From Kiritimatiellota bacterium (GTDB taxonomy: Bacteria > Verrucomicrobiota > Kiritimatiellia > CAIQIC01): a stretch of 37,877 nucleotides of DNA. The notes beneath the pieces are model-generated. The model was not told where the DNA came from and did not search any database. It worked only from the letters and a program-made list of their open reading frames with translations. The DNA lies in NCBI GenBank assembly GCA_026398385.1, contig JAPLSZ010000256.1, positions 1-37,877 of the forward strand, given 5' to 3'. A program made the translations under genes and the position numbers. Below are positions 22,848-29,516 of this stretch, piece by piece (position 1 is the stretch's first letter; each line of letters opens with the position of its first letter).

Positions 22848-23513
22848 ATGTGCGGACGATTCATGGTGACGGTCAGCCGGCAACAACTGGCGGAACGCTT
22901 CGGCGTGGCGGGTAAACTGCCGGCGTTCGAGCCCAACGTCAATATCGCCCCCAGCCAAACGGCGGCGACGGTCGTCGCGGGCGCCCAGACCGGGCGGCGG
23001 TTGAAACTGATGCGCTGGGGGCTGACACCATCATGGCCCACCGCCGGCCGCGCGCTGCTGATCAATGCGCGCACCGAATCGCTGGCGGACAAACCGGCCT
23101 TTCAGCGGTTGCTGACGCATCAGCGCTGCCTGATTCCGGCCAACGGCTTCTATGAGTGGAAGGCTTTGCCCGGCGGCCGCCGGCAGCCGCTGCGCTATGC
23201 CTTGAAGGACGATGCGCTGTTCGCCATCGCCGGCCTGTGGGACACCGCGCGCGATGCCGCAGGCCGGGAAGTCCAAGCTTTCACCATCGTGACGACCGCG
23301 GCCAACGCGCTCATCAGCCCCGTGCACGACCGCATGCCGGCGCTGCTCGCGCCGGAGGCGGAGGCTGCCTGGCTCGATCCGGTCGGCCGGTCGCCGGCCG
23401 ACCTCCTGCCGCTGCTCCAGCCCTGCCCCGCGGATTGGCTGCAGAGCAGCGATGCGTCCAGCCTGCTCGAACGGCCCCGCGTCTCATCCGTGCAAGCCCT
23501 GCTGCCGTTTTAA
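22848..23513 (+). CDS. SRAP-domain protein (YedK/HMCES family)
   Basis: This family protects abasic sites in single-stranded DNA by forming a thiazolidine crosslink through the N-terminal Cys exposed when Met1 is removed. The 221-residue product has all the expected residues: C2 in MCGRF, N73 in INARTE, E103 in NGFYEWK and H160 in SPVHDRMPALL, almost the same spacing as E. coli YedK. The start at 22848 is required to place the catalytic Cys at position 2, and GGGGAG lies upstream. It stands alone between divergent and convergent neighbours. I see no LexA-type box. Confidence 0.95.
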   Translation: MCGRFMVTVSRQQLAERFGVAGKLPAFEPNVNIAPSQTAATVVAGAQTGRRLKLMRWGLTPSWPTAGRALLINARTESLADKPAFQRLLTHQRCLIPANGFYEWKALPGGRRQPLRYALKDDALFAIAGLWDTARDAAGREVQAFTIVTTAANALISPVHDRMPALLAPEAEAAWLDPVGRSPADLLPLLQPCPADWLQSSDASSLLERPRVSSVQALLPF

Positions 23514-23521
23514 CAGGTGGC

Positions 23522-24706
23522 TCAGCCTCCCGCCGGCGCTAGGCCGGCGTGCTTTTCCGCAATCTGCGCTGCCAGCCGATCCACGGCTTCCAGATCAGCG
23601 ACGCGCGGCAGGCCGGCGCAGAGCACCGGGTCCAGCACCTCGACCTTCAGGTGCGGCAGCATCTCGGCCGTCTTGCCGATCTGGCCGCGGCTCCAGCCGT
23701 AGGAGCCGAGGTAGCCGGCATATTTCACCGGCGGCTTGTAGGCATCCACCAGCGCGGCGACAAACGCCGCCAGCGGATGCGCCCCGCCCAGCACGGCCGG
23801 CGCGGCGAACACGATCGTCGCCGCGTCCACCAACGCCGCGGCGAACTGGTCCAGCCGCAGATGGGCCAGCTCGAACGGCTGCACGGACACGCCGCGGGCG
23901 GTCAAGCTCTCGATGAGCCGCTGCACAAGCAACGCCGTGCTGCCATGCATGGACACGTATGGCAGCACGACCTTGTTGGCCACCACGCCGCCGGCCCAGC
24001 GGCGGTAGGCTTCGAGGATCAGCGCCGGCCGGTCGTACACCGGCCCGTGGCTGGGCGCGATCAGCGCCGGGCCGAGCGCCTGAATGCGCTCGATGTACTT
24101 GCGGATCACCACGGGGGCATGCATCAGGATTTGCGCGTAATACATCCGCGCCGCGTCCAGCACCGCCGCTTCGTCCCGCGCCCAGAGGTCGGAGGTCGCC
24201 AGGTGCGAGCCGAACAGGTCGCACGGGAAAAGAACCTTGTCCTCCTCCAGAAAGGAAACCATGGTTTCCGGCCAGTGGACCCAGGGCATGTGCAGGAAGC
24301 GCAGGGTGCGCCCGCCCAACGCCAGCGTTTCGCCATCCTGCACGGCCTGCAGCCGGTCGGCGGGGACCGCCAGCAGTTCCTGCAGAAACTGGACGCCCTT
24401 GGGCGTGGCGAGCACTTTCGCCTCCGGAAAGCGCGCCAGCACGTCCGGAATCGCGCCGGAATGATCCTGTTCCGCATGGTGCGCGACGAGGTAGTCAATC
24501 CGTTCGACGCCCTCCAGCCGCTGGAACAGCACCGCGCGGAACGCCGGATCCACCGCATCCAGCAACGCGGTCTTCTCGCGGCCGCGCACCAGGTACGCGT
24601 TGTAGCTTGTGCCCCGCGGCAGCGGAATCAGTTCGTCGAACAACTGCCGCTGCCAGTCCACGGCGCCCACCCACTCGATCCCCGGCCTGATTTCCCGTCG
24701 GTTCAT
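23522..24706 (-). CDS. Flavodiiron protein (A-type flavoprotein, FprA/NorV-like)
   Basis: This cytoplasmic enzyme reduces oxygen or nitric oxide to water or nitrous oxide. The 394-residue product has a metallo-beta-lactamase-like domain with all diiron ligands: H77-x-E79-x-D81-H82 in AHHAEQDHSG, H144 in WVHWPETM, D163 in CDLFGSH and H220 in PSHGPVYD. A flavodoxin domain follows, with the FMN loop VSMHGSTALLVQ near residues 248-259 and GYLGSYGWSRGQ later. No rubredoxin domain is fused, so a separate reductase is needed. ATG 24706 has GGAGGG four bases upstream. The class fits a microaerophilic or anaerobic life style. Confidence 0.94.
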   Translation of the reverse strand: MNRREIRPGIEWVGAVDWQRQLFDELIPLPRGTSYNAYLVRGREKTALLDAVDPAFRAVLFQRLEGVERIDYLVAHHAEQDHSGAIPDVLARFPEAKVLATPKGVQFLQELLAVPADRLQAVQDGETLALGGRTLRFLHMPWVHWPETMVSFLEEDKVLFPCDLFGSHLATSDLWARDEAAVLDAARMYYAQILMHAPVVIRKYIERIQALGPALIAPSHGPVYDRPALILEAYRRWAGGVVANKVVLPYVSMHGSTALLVQRLIESLTARGVSVQPFELAHLRLDQFAAALVDAATIVFAAPAVLGGAHPLAAFVAALVDAYKPPVKYAGYLGSYGWSRGQIGKTAEMLPHLKVEVLDPVLCAGLPRVADLEAVDRLAAQIAEKHAGLAPAGG

Positions 24707-24905
24707 TTTCCCTCCGCGCAACGGCCTATAATAGCAACATGCTTATCAGGCGGCGCGCCTCCTGTAAATTCTGTTATCCCTTCGCTGTATCATTCCGTAC
24801 ACCGTCTTCGCGATACACCCGGCATCCCGCGGTCAAGCTGCGCCCTGGCGGACACAGCGGTCATGTTCGGCGGCGGGACACCCGAGCGCCACCAGGGCTG
24901 TGGCG

Positions 24906-25778
24906 TTATTTCGGAAGCTGCGCCGCCTCTTTCAGCCGCTGCCACTGCTGCTCGATGAGGCGGTCCACGTGGCCGTCGAGGAACAACACGTTGCGCGTGC
25001 CATCGGCGGCCGGCGTCTCCTCGTAGAACAGCACAACCTTGTCGGTTTTTTCGAACTCGGCCGGCTTGCGCCCCGCAAGCGCAGGGTTGGGCCGATACGG
25101 CTTCTTGCTCTGCGGCTGGAGAAAAACGTCCTTGCTGCCGGCATATAAAATGAGCTCCTGCTCCGCGGAGCGGATATTGGTGAGCAGCGGCAGCGCCTTG
25201 CGTTCGCTGATGTAGGTGTTGACCGCCACGCCCAGCTTGCGCAGGTTCTTGGCCGATGCATCGCTGTGCTCCTGGACGCGTTTCTCGTCCTCCGTCGCCG
25301 CGGCCGCTTCATTGCCGGTCAGCTCGAAATCGAGGTTGAACGGGCGGATGTCGGTGAAGCTGCCGGCGGTGCGCAGGTTCAGCAGCGAGAGGCTCAACAT
25401 CGTCTGCGCGGTCGGCTTCTCGGGTTCGGGCGGCTGGCCGGAGCGCATCAGCGCGTTCAGCTTGGCCGCATCCAGCGCTTTGTTCTGGGCCGCGTAGGCG
25501 ACGAGGTAGCTTTCGTTGCCGATGGTGATGGTCTGGCCCTTGGTGTAGGACACGCTGGATCCCATGGACCCTGCGCGCGCGCCGTAGATCAGGGCCAGCG
25601 GATTAGCCGTGTCCGAGCCGCTGCTGGGACTGACCCGCCGCCAGGTGTCGTCGAGGCTGCTCAATTTGATGGTCAGGGGCATCGTCTTGCCCGACAACGC
25701 TTCCTGGAGCGTCATGGTTTGCGCCGCCGCCGCACCGGCGAGGCCCGCGGCCACCATCACACCGAGGATCGTTTTCAT
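24906..25778 (-). CDS. Secreted protein of unknown function with C-terminal DG-type motif
   Basis: This 290-residue protein has a signal peptide (MKTILGVMVAAGLAGAAAAQ). The C-terminal part (KNLRKLGVAVNTYISERKAL, KDVFLQPQ, VVLFYEETPAADGTRNVLFL then DGHVDRL) resembles the region with an H/x/DG motif at the end of PVC pseudopilin-like proteins, but there is no N-terminal prepilin cleavage site. It follows the 495-residue secreted protein gene with a one-base gap, so the two are cotranscribed. The function is unknown. The spacer 24707-24905 shows nothing I recognise. Confidence 0.7.
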   Translation of the reverse strand: MKTILGVMVAAGLAGAAAAQTMTLQEALSGKTMPLTIKLSSLDDTWRRVSPSSGSDTANPLALIYGARAGSMGSSVSYTKGQTITIGNESYLVAYAAQNKALDAAKLNALMRSGQPPEPEKPTAQTMLSLSLLNLRTAGSFTDIRPFNLDFELTGNEAAAATEDEKRVQEHSDASAKNLRKLGVAVNTYISERKALPLLTNIRSAEQELILYAGSKDVFLQPQSKKPYRPNPALAGRKPAEFEKTDKVVLFYEETPAADGTRNVLFLDGHVDRLIEQQWQRLKEAAQLPK

Positions 25779-25779
25779 G

Positions 25780-27267
25780 TTAGTCCACTCCTTCCGTGTT
25801 GTCGCCGCCGATCACGCCGCCCCAGTCATCGTCTCCGTCCGCTTTCGGGCGCGGTGCGTAGATGTGGAATTGCACACGGCTGAACGCGTCGAACGCCGTG
25901 GTCACGCGGCCGCAGTTCTCGGTGCTGCCGGCCAGCACCTGGTCATTCATTTTTTCCAGCGTCAGGGTGAAGCGGCTGCCGTCCAGAAACGACGCCCGCA
26001 CGTCGCCGGCCTGCCGGCGGGCCATCCCGGCTTTCTGGCCGGCAAGTTCGATCAGGACGATCCGCTCCAGCGGCACTTTCATCTCCGAAAAACTGGTCGT
26101 CAAAACCGCTTCATCCTTGGCGATGCTCTTGACCATGCCGCTGACCTTGTCGCCGTTGGCGAAGCGGACCAGGTCGTCGCCGCTGGGCGCCACGCCGGCC
26201 GCCTCGCCCTCGAGCCGGCCATCCCACTGTGTGACCACGATGTTGGAGACGCGGAATTGGCCCTGCCCCTGCGAAGCGAAGATCAGCCCCTTGCCGCTGC
26301 CTACAAACTCCTCCGTATCGGTCCATTGTTTCACCAGCTCCTGGTCCAGGAACAAGGCGATGGTTTTCTTGGCCTTGTTGACGCGGATGGAGGCGCGGGT
26401 TTTGCTCTTATTTTGGAATTTGGGGATCTCCACGCTGCTGCCCATGTTGTTCGAGCCGCGATTGGGCGACGTGCGGTTCAGATACACGCTGGTGCCGTTC
26501 ATCTGCAACATGTAGCCGCCGGAACTGTACAGGTTGCTCAGATTGCTGTAGTAGAACCCGACTTGGAAATACAAGGGCCCGTGCCACACGAGGTCGAACT
26601 CGATGTTCGCCATGTCGGGCAGGTTCACATTGCGGCCGAGGCCGCCGCCGCTGCGGAGCGGGCTGTAGAAAGCGCCCCCTTTGTACTTCCAGGAGTTGCG
26701 CGGACCTTCGGCGGCGGTCCAGCCCGTCAGGCCCGTCGGCCCCGCGTACACCGCTTCGGGCTGCGCGGCGCGGCAGGCGATCCGCTGGACCATGGCCCGC
26801 TTCAGCTCCAGCCGGCCCGCGTACCAGGTGTCGAGCTTGAGCACTTTGTCGTTCAGCGCCATCACGTCGCCGGCGAGCCGGTCACCGTTCGTCAGCTCGA
26901 CCACTTGCCGATGCGGCGTGCGCGGCGTGCGCGGCGGCCGGGGCGCGAGCTGCAGCTCCAGCACATTGTCCGGGTTGAAGGAGACGGGGTCTTTGATGTC
27001 CGTGCGTCGCCAACGCAGCGCGCCATCCGCCTCCACGCTCACGAGCGTGCCGTGCAAGGCGTCGCCATTGCTGAATTTCAGCAGATCGCCGTCCGCTGCC
27101 GGACGGCTCGGCGCCTCGCCGGTCTCCGGCTTGACCACGGCGGCCACGCTTACTGTCCGCGTGCTGGTTGCCGCCGCCACCGGCTGAGGCGCCGCCACCT
27201 CCAACGCGCCCGGGACCTTCCCGGCCGCCCATAGTAAACCCAGCAAGCCCAGCGCTGTTATTTTCAT
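25780..27267 (-). CDS. Large secreted protein of unknown function with repeated NGD motifs
   Basis: This 495-residue protein begins with a signal sequence (MKITALGLLGLLWAAGKVPG). At least three similar units are built around LLKFSNGDALHGTLVSVEAD (about residue 62), VVELTNGDRLAGDVMALNDK (about 121) and LVRFANGDKVSGMVKSIAKD (about 375), each a small beta-rich module. The middle (about residues 190-350: FDLVWHGPLYFQVGFYYSNL, ALFLDQELVKQWTD, GLIFASQGQGQFRVSNI) looks like a jelly-roll domain of the LamG/DUF1080 type. It may bind a polysaccharide or surface partner. It is the first gene of a two-gene operon and lies downstream of the palindrome at 27436-27479. Confidence 0.72.
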   Translation of the reverse strand: MKITALGLLGLLWAAGKVPGALEVAAPQPVAAATSTRTVSVAAVVKPETGEAPSRPAADGDLLKFSNGDALHGTLVSVEADGALRWRRTDIKDPVSFNPDNVLELQLAPRPPRTPRTPHRQVVELTNGDRLAGDVMALNDKVLKLDTWYAGRLELKRAMVQRIACRAAQPEAVYAGPTGLTGWTAAEGPRNSWKYKGGAFYSPLRSGGGLGRNVNLPDMANIEFDLVWHGPLYFQVGFYYSNLSNLYSSGGYMLQMNGTSVYLNRTSPNRGSNNMGSSVEIPKFQNKSKTRASIRVNKAKKTIALFLDQELVKQWTDTEEFVGSGKGLIFASQGQGQFRVSNIVVTQWDGRLEGEAAGVAPSGDDLVRFANGDKVSGMVKSIAKDEAVLTTSFSEMKVPLERIVLIELAGQKAGMARRQAGDVRASFLDGSRFTLTLEKMNDQVLAGSTENCGRVTTAFDAFSRVQFHIYAPRPKADGDDDWGGVIGGDNTEGVD

Positions 27268-27435
27268 CGCTCCGCTTCTCCCGGTTTCCGCGTTCGTGCG
27301 GCCGTCACGGCCATCAAAACACCGCGTAGTAAAACACCCGTACGCACACCCGACAAGCTCATTCCCGGCCGGGCGCAGACCCTTCTGTGAAAGCCAGGGT
27401 TTCGCCCGCCCGCTCCTCTCCCGCCTTCGCTCCGC

Positions 27436-27479
27436 GACCTAACTATAGACCATCCGGCCGGATAGTCTATGGTTAGGTC
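27436..27479. promoter_or_regulatory. 44-bp palindrome, left of the PaaX-like gene
   Basis: The left arm ACCTAACTATAGACCATCCG and the right arm form an almost perfect palindrome centred on CCGGCCGG; in the central 40 bases, 18 of 20 pairs match, and GA/TC extends it. It starts immediately after the stop codon of the PaaX-like gene and lies about 170 bases upstream of the secreted-protein operon. It could be an operator for that operon, a transcription-ending hairpin, or the end of a mobile cassette. Confidence 0.8.
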
Positions 27480-28286
27480 TCACAAACGGCTAATAATCTG
27501 CCGGGCCAGGGTTCTATGGGTCTGATACACCTGCTGACCCAGATAGTTGTCGGGCCACAATTCCGCCGGCAAGAGCGGATCCGCCTCCATGACGGTCAAG
27601 TAGGCAGACTGCTGTTCGCGCAACAGGGCGATCAATTTATCGGCCGACCATGAGCCGGTTGAAAGTTGCTGGCGTGTTTCGGCCAACGCTGCCAGGAACC
27701 ATGTGTGCGCCTGATGAAGTTGGTGAAAATCCCAGGCCGCCGCGGCCAGTGCTGGCCCAGACTGTCCCAGTACGGTGCGCGCCTCAAACAAGAAGGCATA
27801 TTCATCCAGGCCTGCCGCATGGGTCAGATCATCGAAATCGTGCCGGATATCCCTCGCCGAGAGCCACACACTGCCCTGTAAATTGCCCATACGCAAATGT
27901 TTAAGATAAACACGCAGCACCTGCCGGTACCCGTGCTTGCTCTCCGGAATGTCATACACCAGCACATACCACCGCCCCGGCCAGGACTGGCGCCATAACC
28001 GCTCCGGCTGCAGGGTCGCGGACACACGACGCAGGCCTGCGGGCGCCAAGCTGAGATGGCGTGTATCCCCCAGCAAATCGGTCTGCACCACCAACCCCTG
28101 GCGCCGCAGCCGGTGTGCCGCCATGAAATAGGCGTTGGGCTTGAAGCCGCGGGATAAAGAAAAGTAACGGCCCCGCGCGGCCACGACCCGCCCGAGCAGA
28201 AACAACAGATCGAGAACCTCGTCGGTCACGCGCCGCGCCAGTACCCGTGGACAGAATTGCGGATGATGTAACCACGTCGCTTTCAT
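27480..28286 (-). CDS. PaaX-family transcriptional regulator
   Basis: The product is 268 residues. The N-terminal part (LARRVTDEVLDLLFLLGRVV, then NAYFMAAHRLRRQGLV) is a winged helix. The central part (WPGRWYVLVYDIPESKHG, YRQVLRVYLKHLRMGNLQGS, VWLSARDI) is the Cas2-like fold typical of PaaX. The C-terminal block ends DPLLPAELWPDNYLGQQVYQ, like PaaX_C. ATG 28286 is preferred: a perfect TATAAT on the minus strand (28305 to 28300) lies just before it, giving a very short leader. An ATG at 28322 would put that box inside the gene. Palindromes stand at both ends of the gene. No phenylacetate catabolic genes are near, so its targets must be different. Confidence 0.8.
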   Translation of the reverse strand: MKATWLHHPQFCPRVLARRVTDEVLDLLFLLGRVVAARGRYFSLSRGFKPNAYFMAAHRLRRQGLVVQTDLLGDTRHLSLAPAGLRRVSATLQPERLWRQSWPGRWYVLVYDIPESKHGYRQVLRVYLKHLRMGNLQGSVWLSARDIRHDFDDLTHAAGLDEYAFLFEARTVLGQSGPALAAAAWDFHQLHQAHTWFLAALAETRQQLSTGSWSADKLIALLREQQSAYLTVMEADPLLPAELWPDNYLGQQVYQTHRTLARQIISRL

Positions 28287-28292
28287 TCCACC

Positions 28293-28334
28293 ACCTAACA
28301 TTATACGTTCCGGCCGGAACATATAATGTTAGGT
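28293..28334. promoter_or_regulatory. 42-bp palindrome at the PaaX-like gene start, with -10 boxes on both strands
   Basis: The arms ACCTAACATTATACGTTCCG and its partner are complementary at 19 of 20 central pairs around CCGGCCGG. TATAAT occurs on the plus strand at 28322-28327 and on the minus strand at 28305-28300. Compared with the palindrome at 27436-27479, about 29 of 40 positions agree: the outer CCTAAC/GTTAGG and the inner TCCGGCCGGA are shared. Autoregulation by the PaaX-like protein is the simplest reading. Confidence 0.8.
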
Positions 28335-28429
28335 TCAGTAGTGCAAGACAAACTGCGCGGCCGACATTGGCTATCATGATGGCGACGGGCTGGGCCAGGT
28401 GTGATGGACCCTGTTTACCGGGCAGGAAC

Positions 28430-28472
28430 ACTCCTGCGGAAGACTTTCAGTTCTCCTCCGAAAAACTTTCAG
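28430..28472. repeat. Two imperfect 21-bp direct repeats
   Basis: ACTCCTGCGGAAGACTTTCA plus G (28430-28450) and TCTCCTCCGAAAAACTTTCA plus G (28452-28472) are adjacent copies of one motif with four mismatches. They lie in the 28335-28529 spacer, which holds no gene I can support. Confidence 0.55.
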
Positions 28473-28529
28473 CCCGGCATCAACACGCGCCATAATGAGC
28501 AACATCCGGCAGCGCGGCCCGGACGCCGA

Positions 28530-29516
28530 TCAGCGCTCATAGATCGGCAGAAAACGATAATTCAGCGCCATCGAAAGCAGCGCGGTGGCGGTGGTGAAGG
28601 CGTCGCCATAGGGACCCTCCCAACCGCCCGCGGCGCCTTGCACACTGAACAACCGCTGCAGGTTGGCCGCGTTCCAATCGCGCCACACGCTCATGTCCGC
28701 CTGAAACCAGGCCTGGGCCGCGTAGTAGAGATAGTAGAAATAATACTGCCCGGCATCCTGTTCGCCGTGCGACTGCAGGAAATTCCACGCGCCGGCAAAC
28801 AGCCGCGAATCCTTGCGCTTGGCCAGCGCCGCCACCAGCGTGCCGATCGCGGTGCGCGGGCCGTTGCCGGATTCCTTGCCCGTGTAGCCGATGCCGCCGT
28901 CAGCGCTCTGGCAGGCGCGATAAAACGCCAGCCCTTTCTCGATCGCCTGGTCGGGAATCGCCAGACCGGCGTTGCGCGCGGCCAACAGGGCGACCAGCTG
29001 CGCGCCGCTCACGGTTGTGTCGGCATCGTCGGCGGTCGGCGTATAGCGCCAGCCGCCCTGCCGGTTCTGCGCCTGCGAGGTCAGGATCAGGTCCACGGCC
29101 TTTTTCAGCGCCGGGCCGATGCGCGGATCGTTCACGGCGCCGTAGGCTTCGGCCAGCGCCAGCGTGGCGAAGCCGTGCTGATACATGGAAGAACCCATGT
29201 AGCCGTTGCCGGCGGTCTGGCTCTTGAGGATGGCGTCCACGGCGCGGCGGCAGGTCGCGGCATACGGCCCGTAGTTGGGATCGTCGCCGTGCGCGAGGAT
29301 CGCCAGCAGCGCCAGCCCGGTGATGCCCGGCCCGCTCTGCTGTCCACTCCAGTTGCCGTCCGACCCCTGGCTCCGCATCAGGTAATTCAGGCCGCGCACA
29401 TAGGCCGCTTCCAACTCCGGCGGGATCGGATCGCCGTGATAGGTGTGGCCGTCCTGCGCCCAGCCACGTCCGGCGGCCAGCAGCAGCCCGCACAAGATCC
29501 AACGGCAGCGCGTCAT
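28530..29516 (-). CDS. Secreted prenyltransferase/squalene-oxidase-repeat protein
   Basis: This 328-residue protein has a signal peptide (MTRCRWILCGLLLAAGRGWA) and then an alpha/alpha toroid made of repeats such as RGLNYLMRSQGSDGNWSGQQ, DAILKSQTAGNGYMGSSMYQ, LILTSQAQNRQGGWRYTPTA, AFYRACQSADGGIGYTGKES and GAAGGWEGPYGDAFTTATAL. The catalytic DxDD acid motif of hopene cyclases is not visible, so it is probably a binding protein of this fold rather than a cyclase. Proteins of this type accompany MoxR/DUF58/BatA clusters in PVC bacteria. Its start overlaps the stop of the preceding gene (ATGA), so it is the last gene of that operon. Confidence 0.85.
   Translation of the reverse strand: MTRCRWILCGLLLAAGRGWAQDGHTYHGDPIPPELEAAYVRGLNYLMRSQGSDGNWSGQQSGPGITGLALLAILAHGDDPNYGPYAATCRRAVDAILKSQTAGNGYMGSSMYQHGFATLALAEAYGAVNDPRIGPALKKAVDLILTSQAQNRQGGWRYTPTADDADTTVSGAQLVALLAARNAGLAIPDQAIEKGLAFYRACQSADGGIGYTGKESGNGPRTAIGTLVAALAKRKDSRLFAGAWNFLQSHGEQDAGQYYFYYLYYAAQAWFQADMSVWRDWNAANLQRLFSVQGAAGGWEGPYGDAFTTATALLSMALNYRFLPIYER

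Noticed and set aside
27480-28286. The Cas2-like fold as part of a CRISPR adaptation module
   Set aside because: The winged helix before it and the PaaX-type C-terminus after it identify a transcription regulator; there is no cas1 or array.
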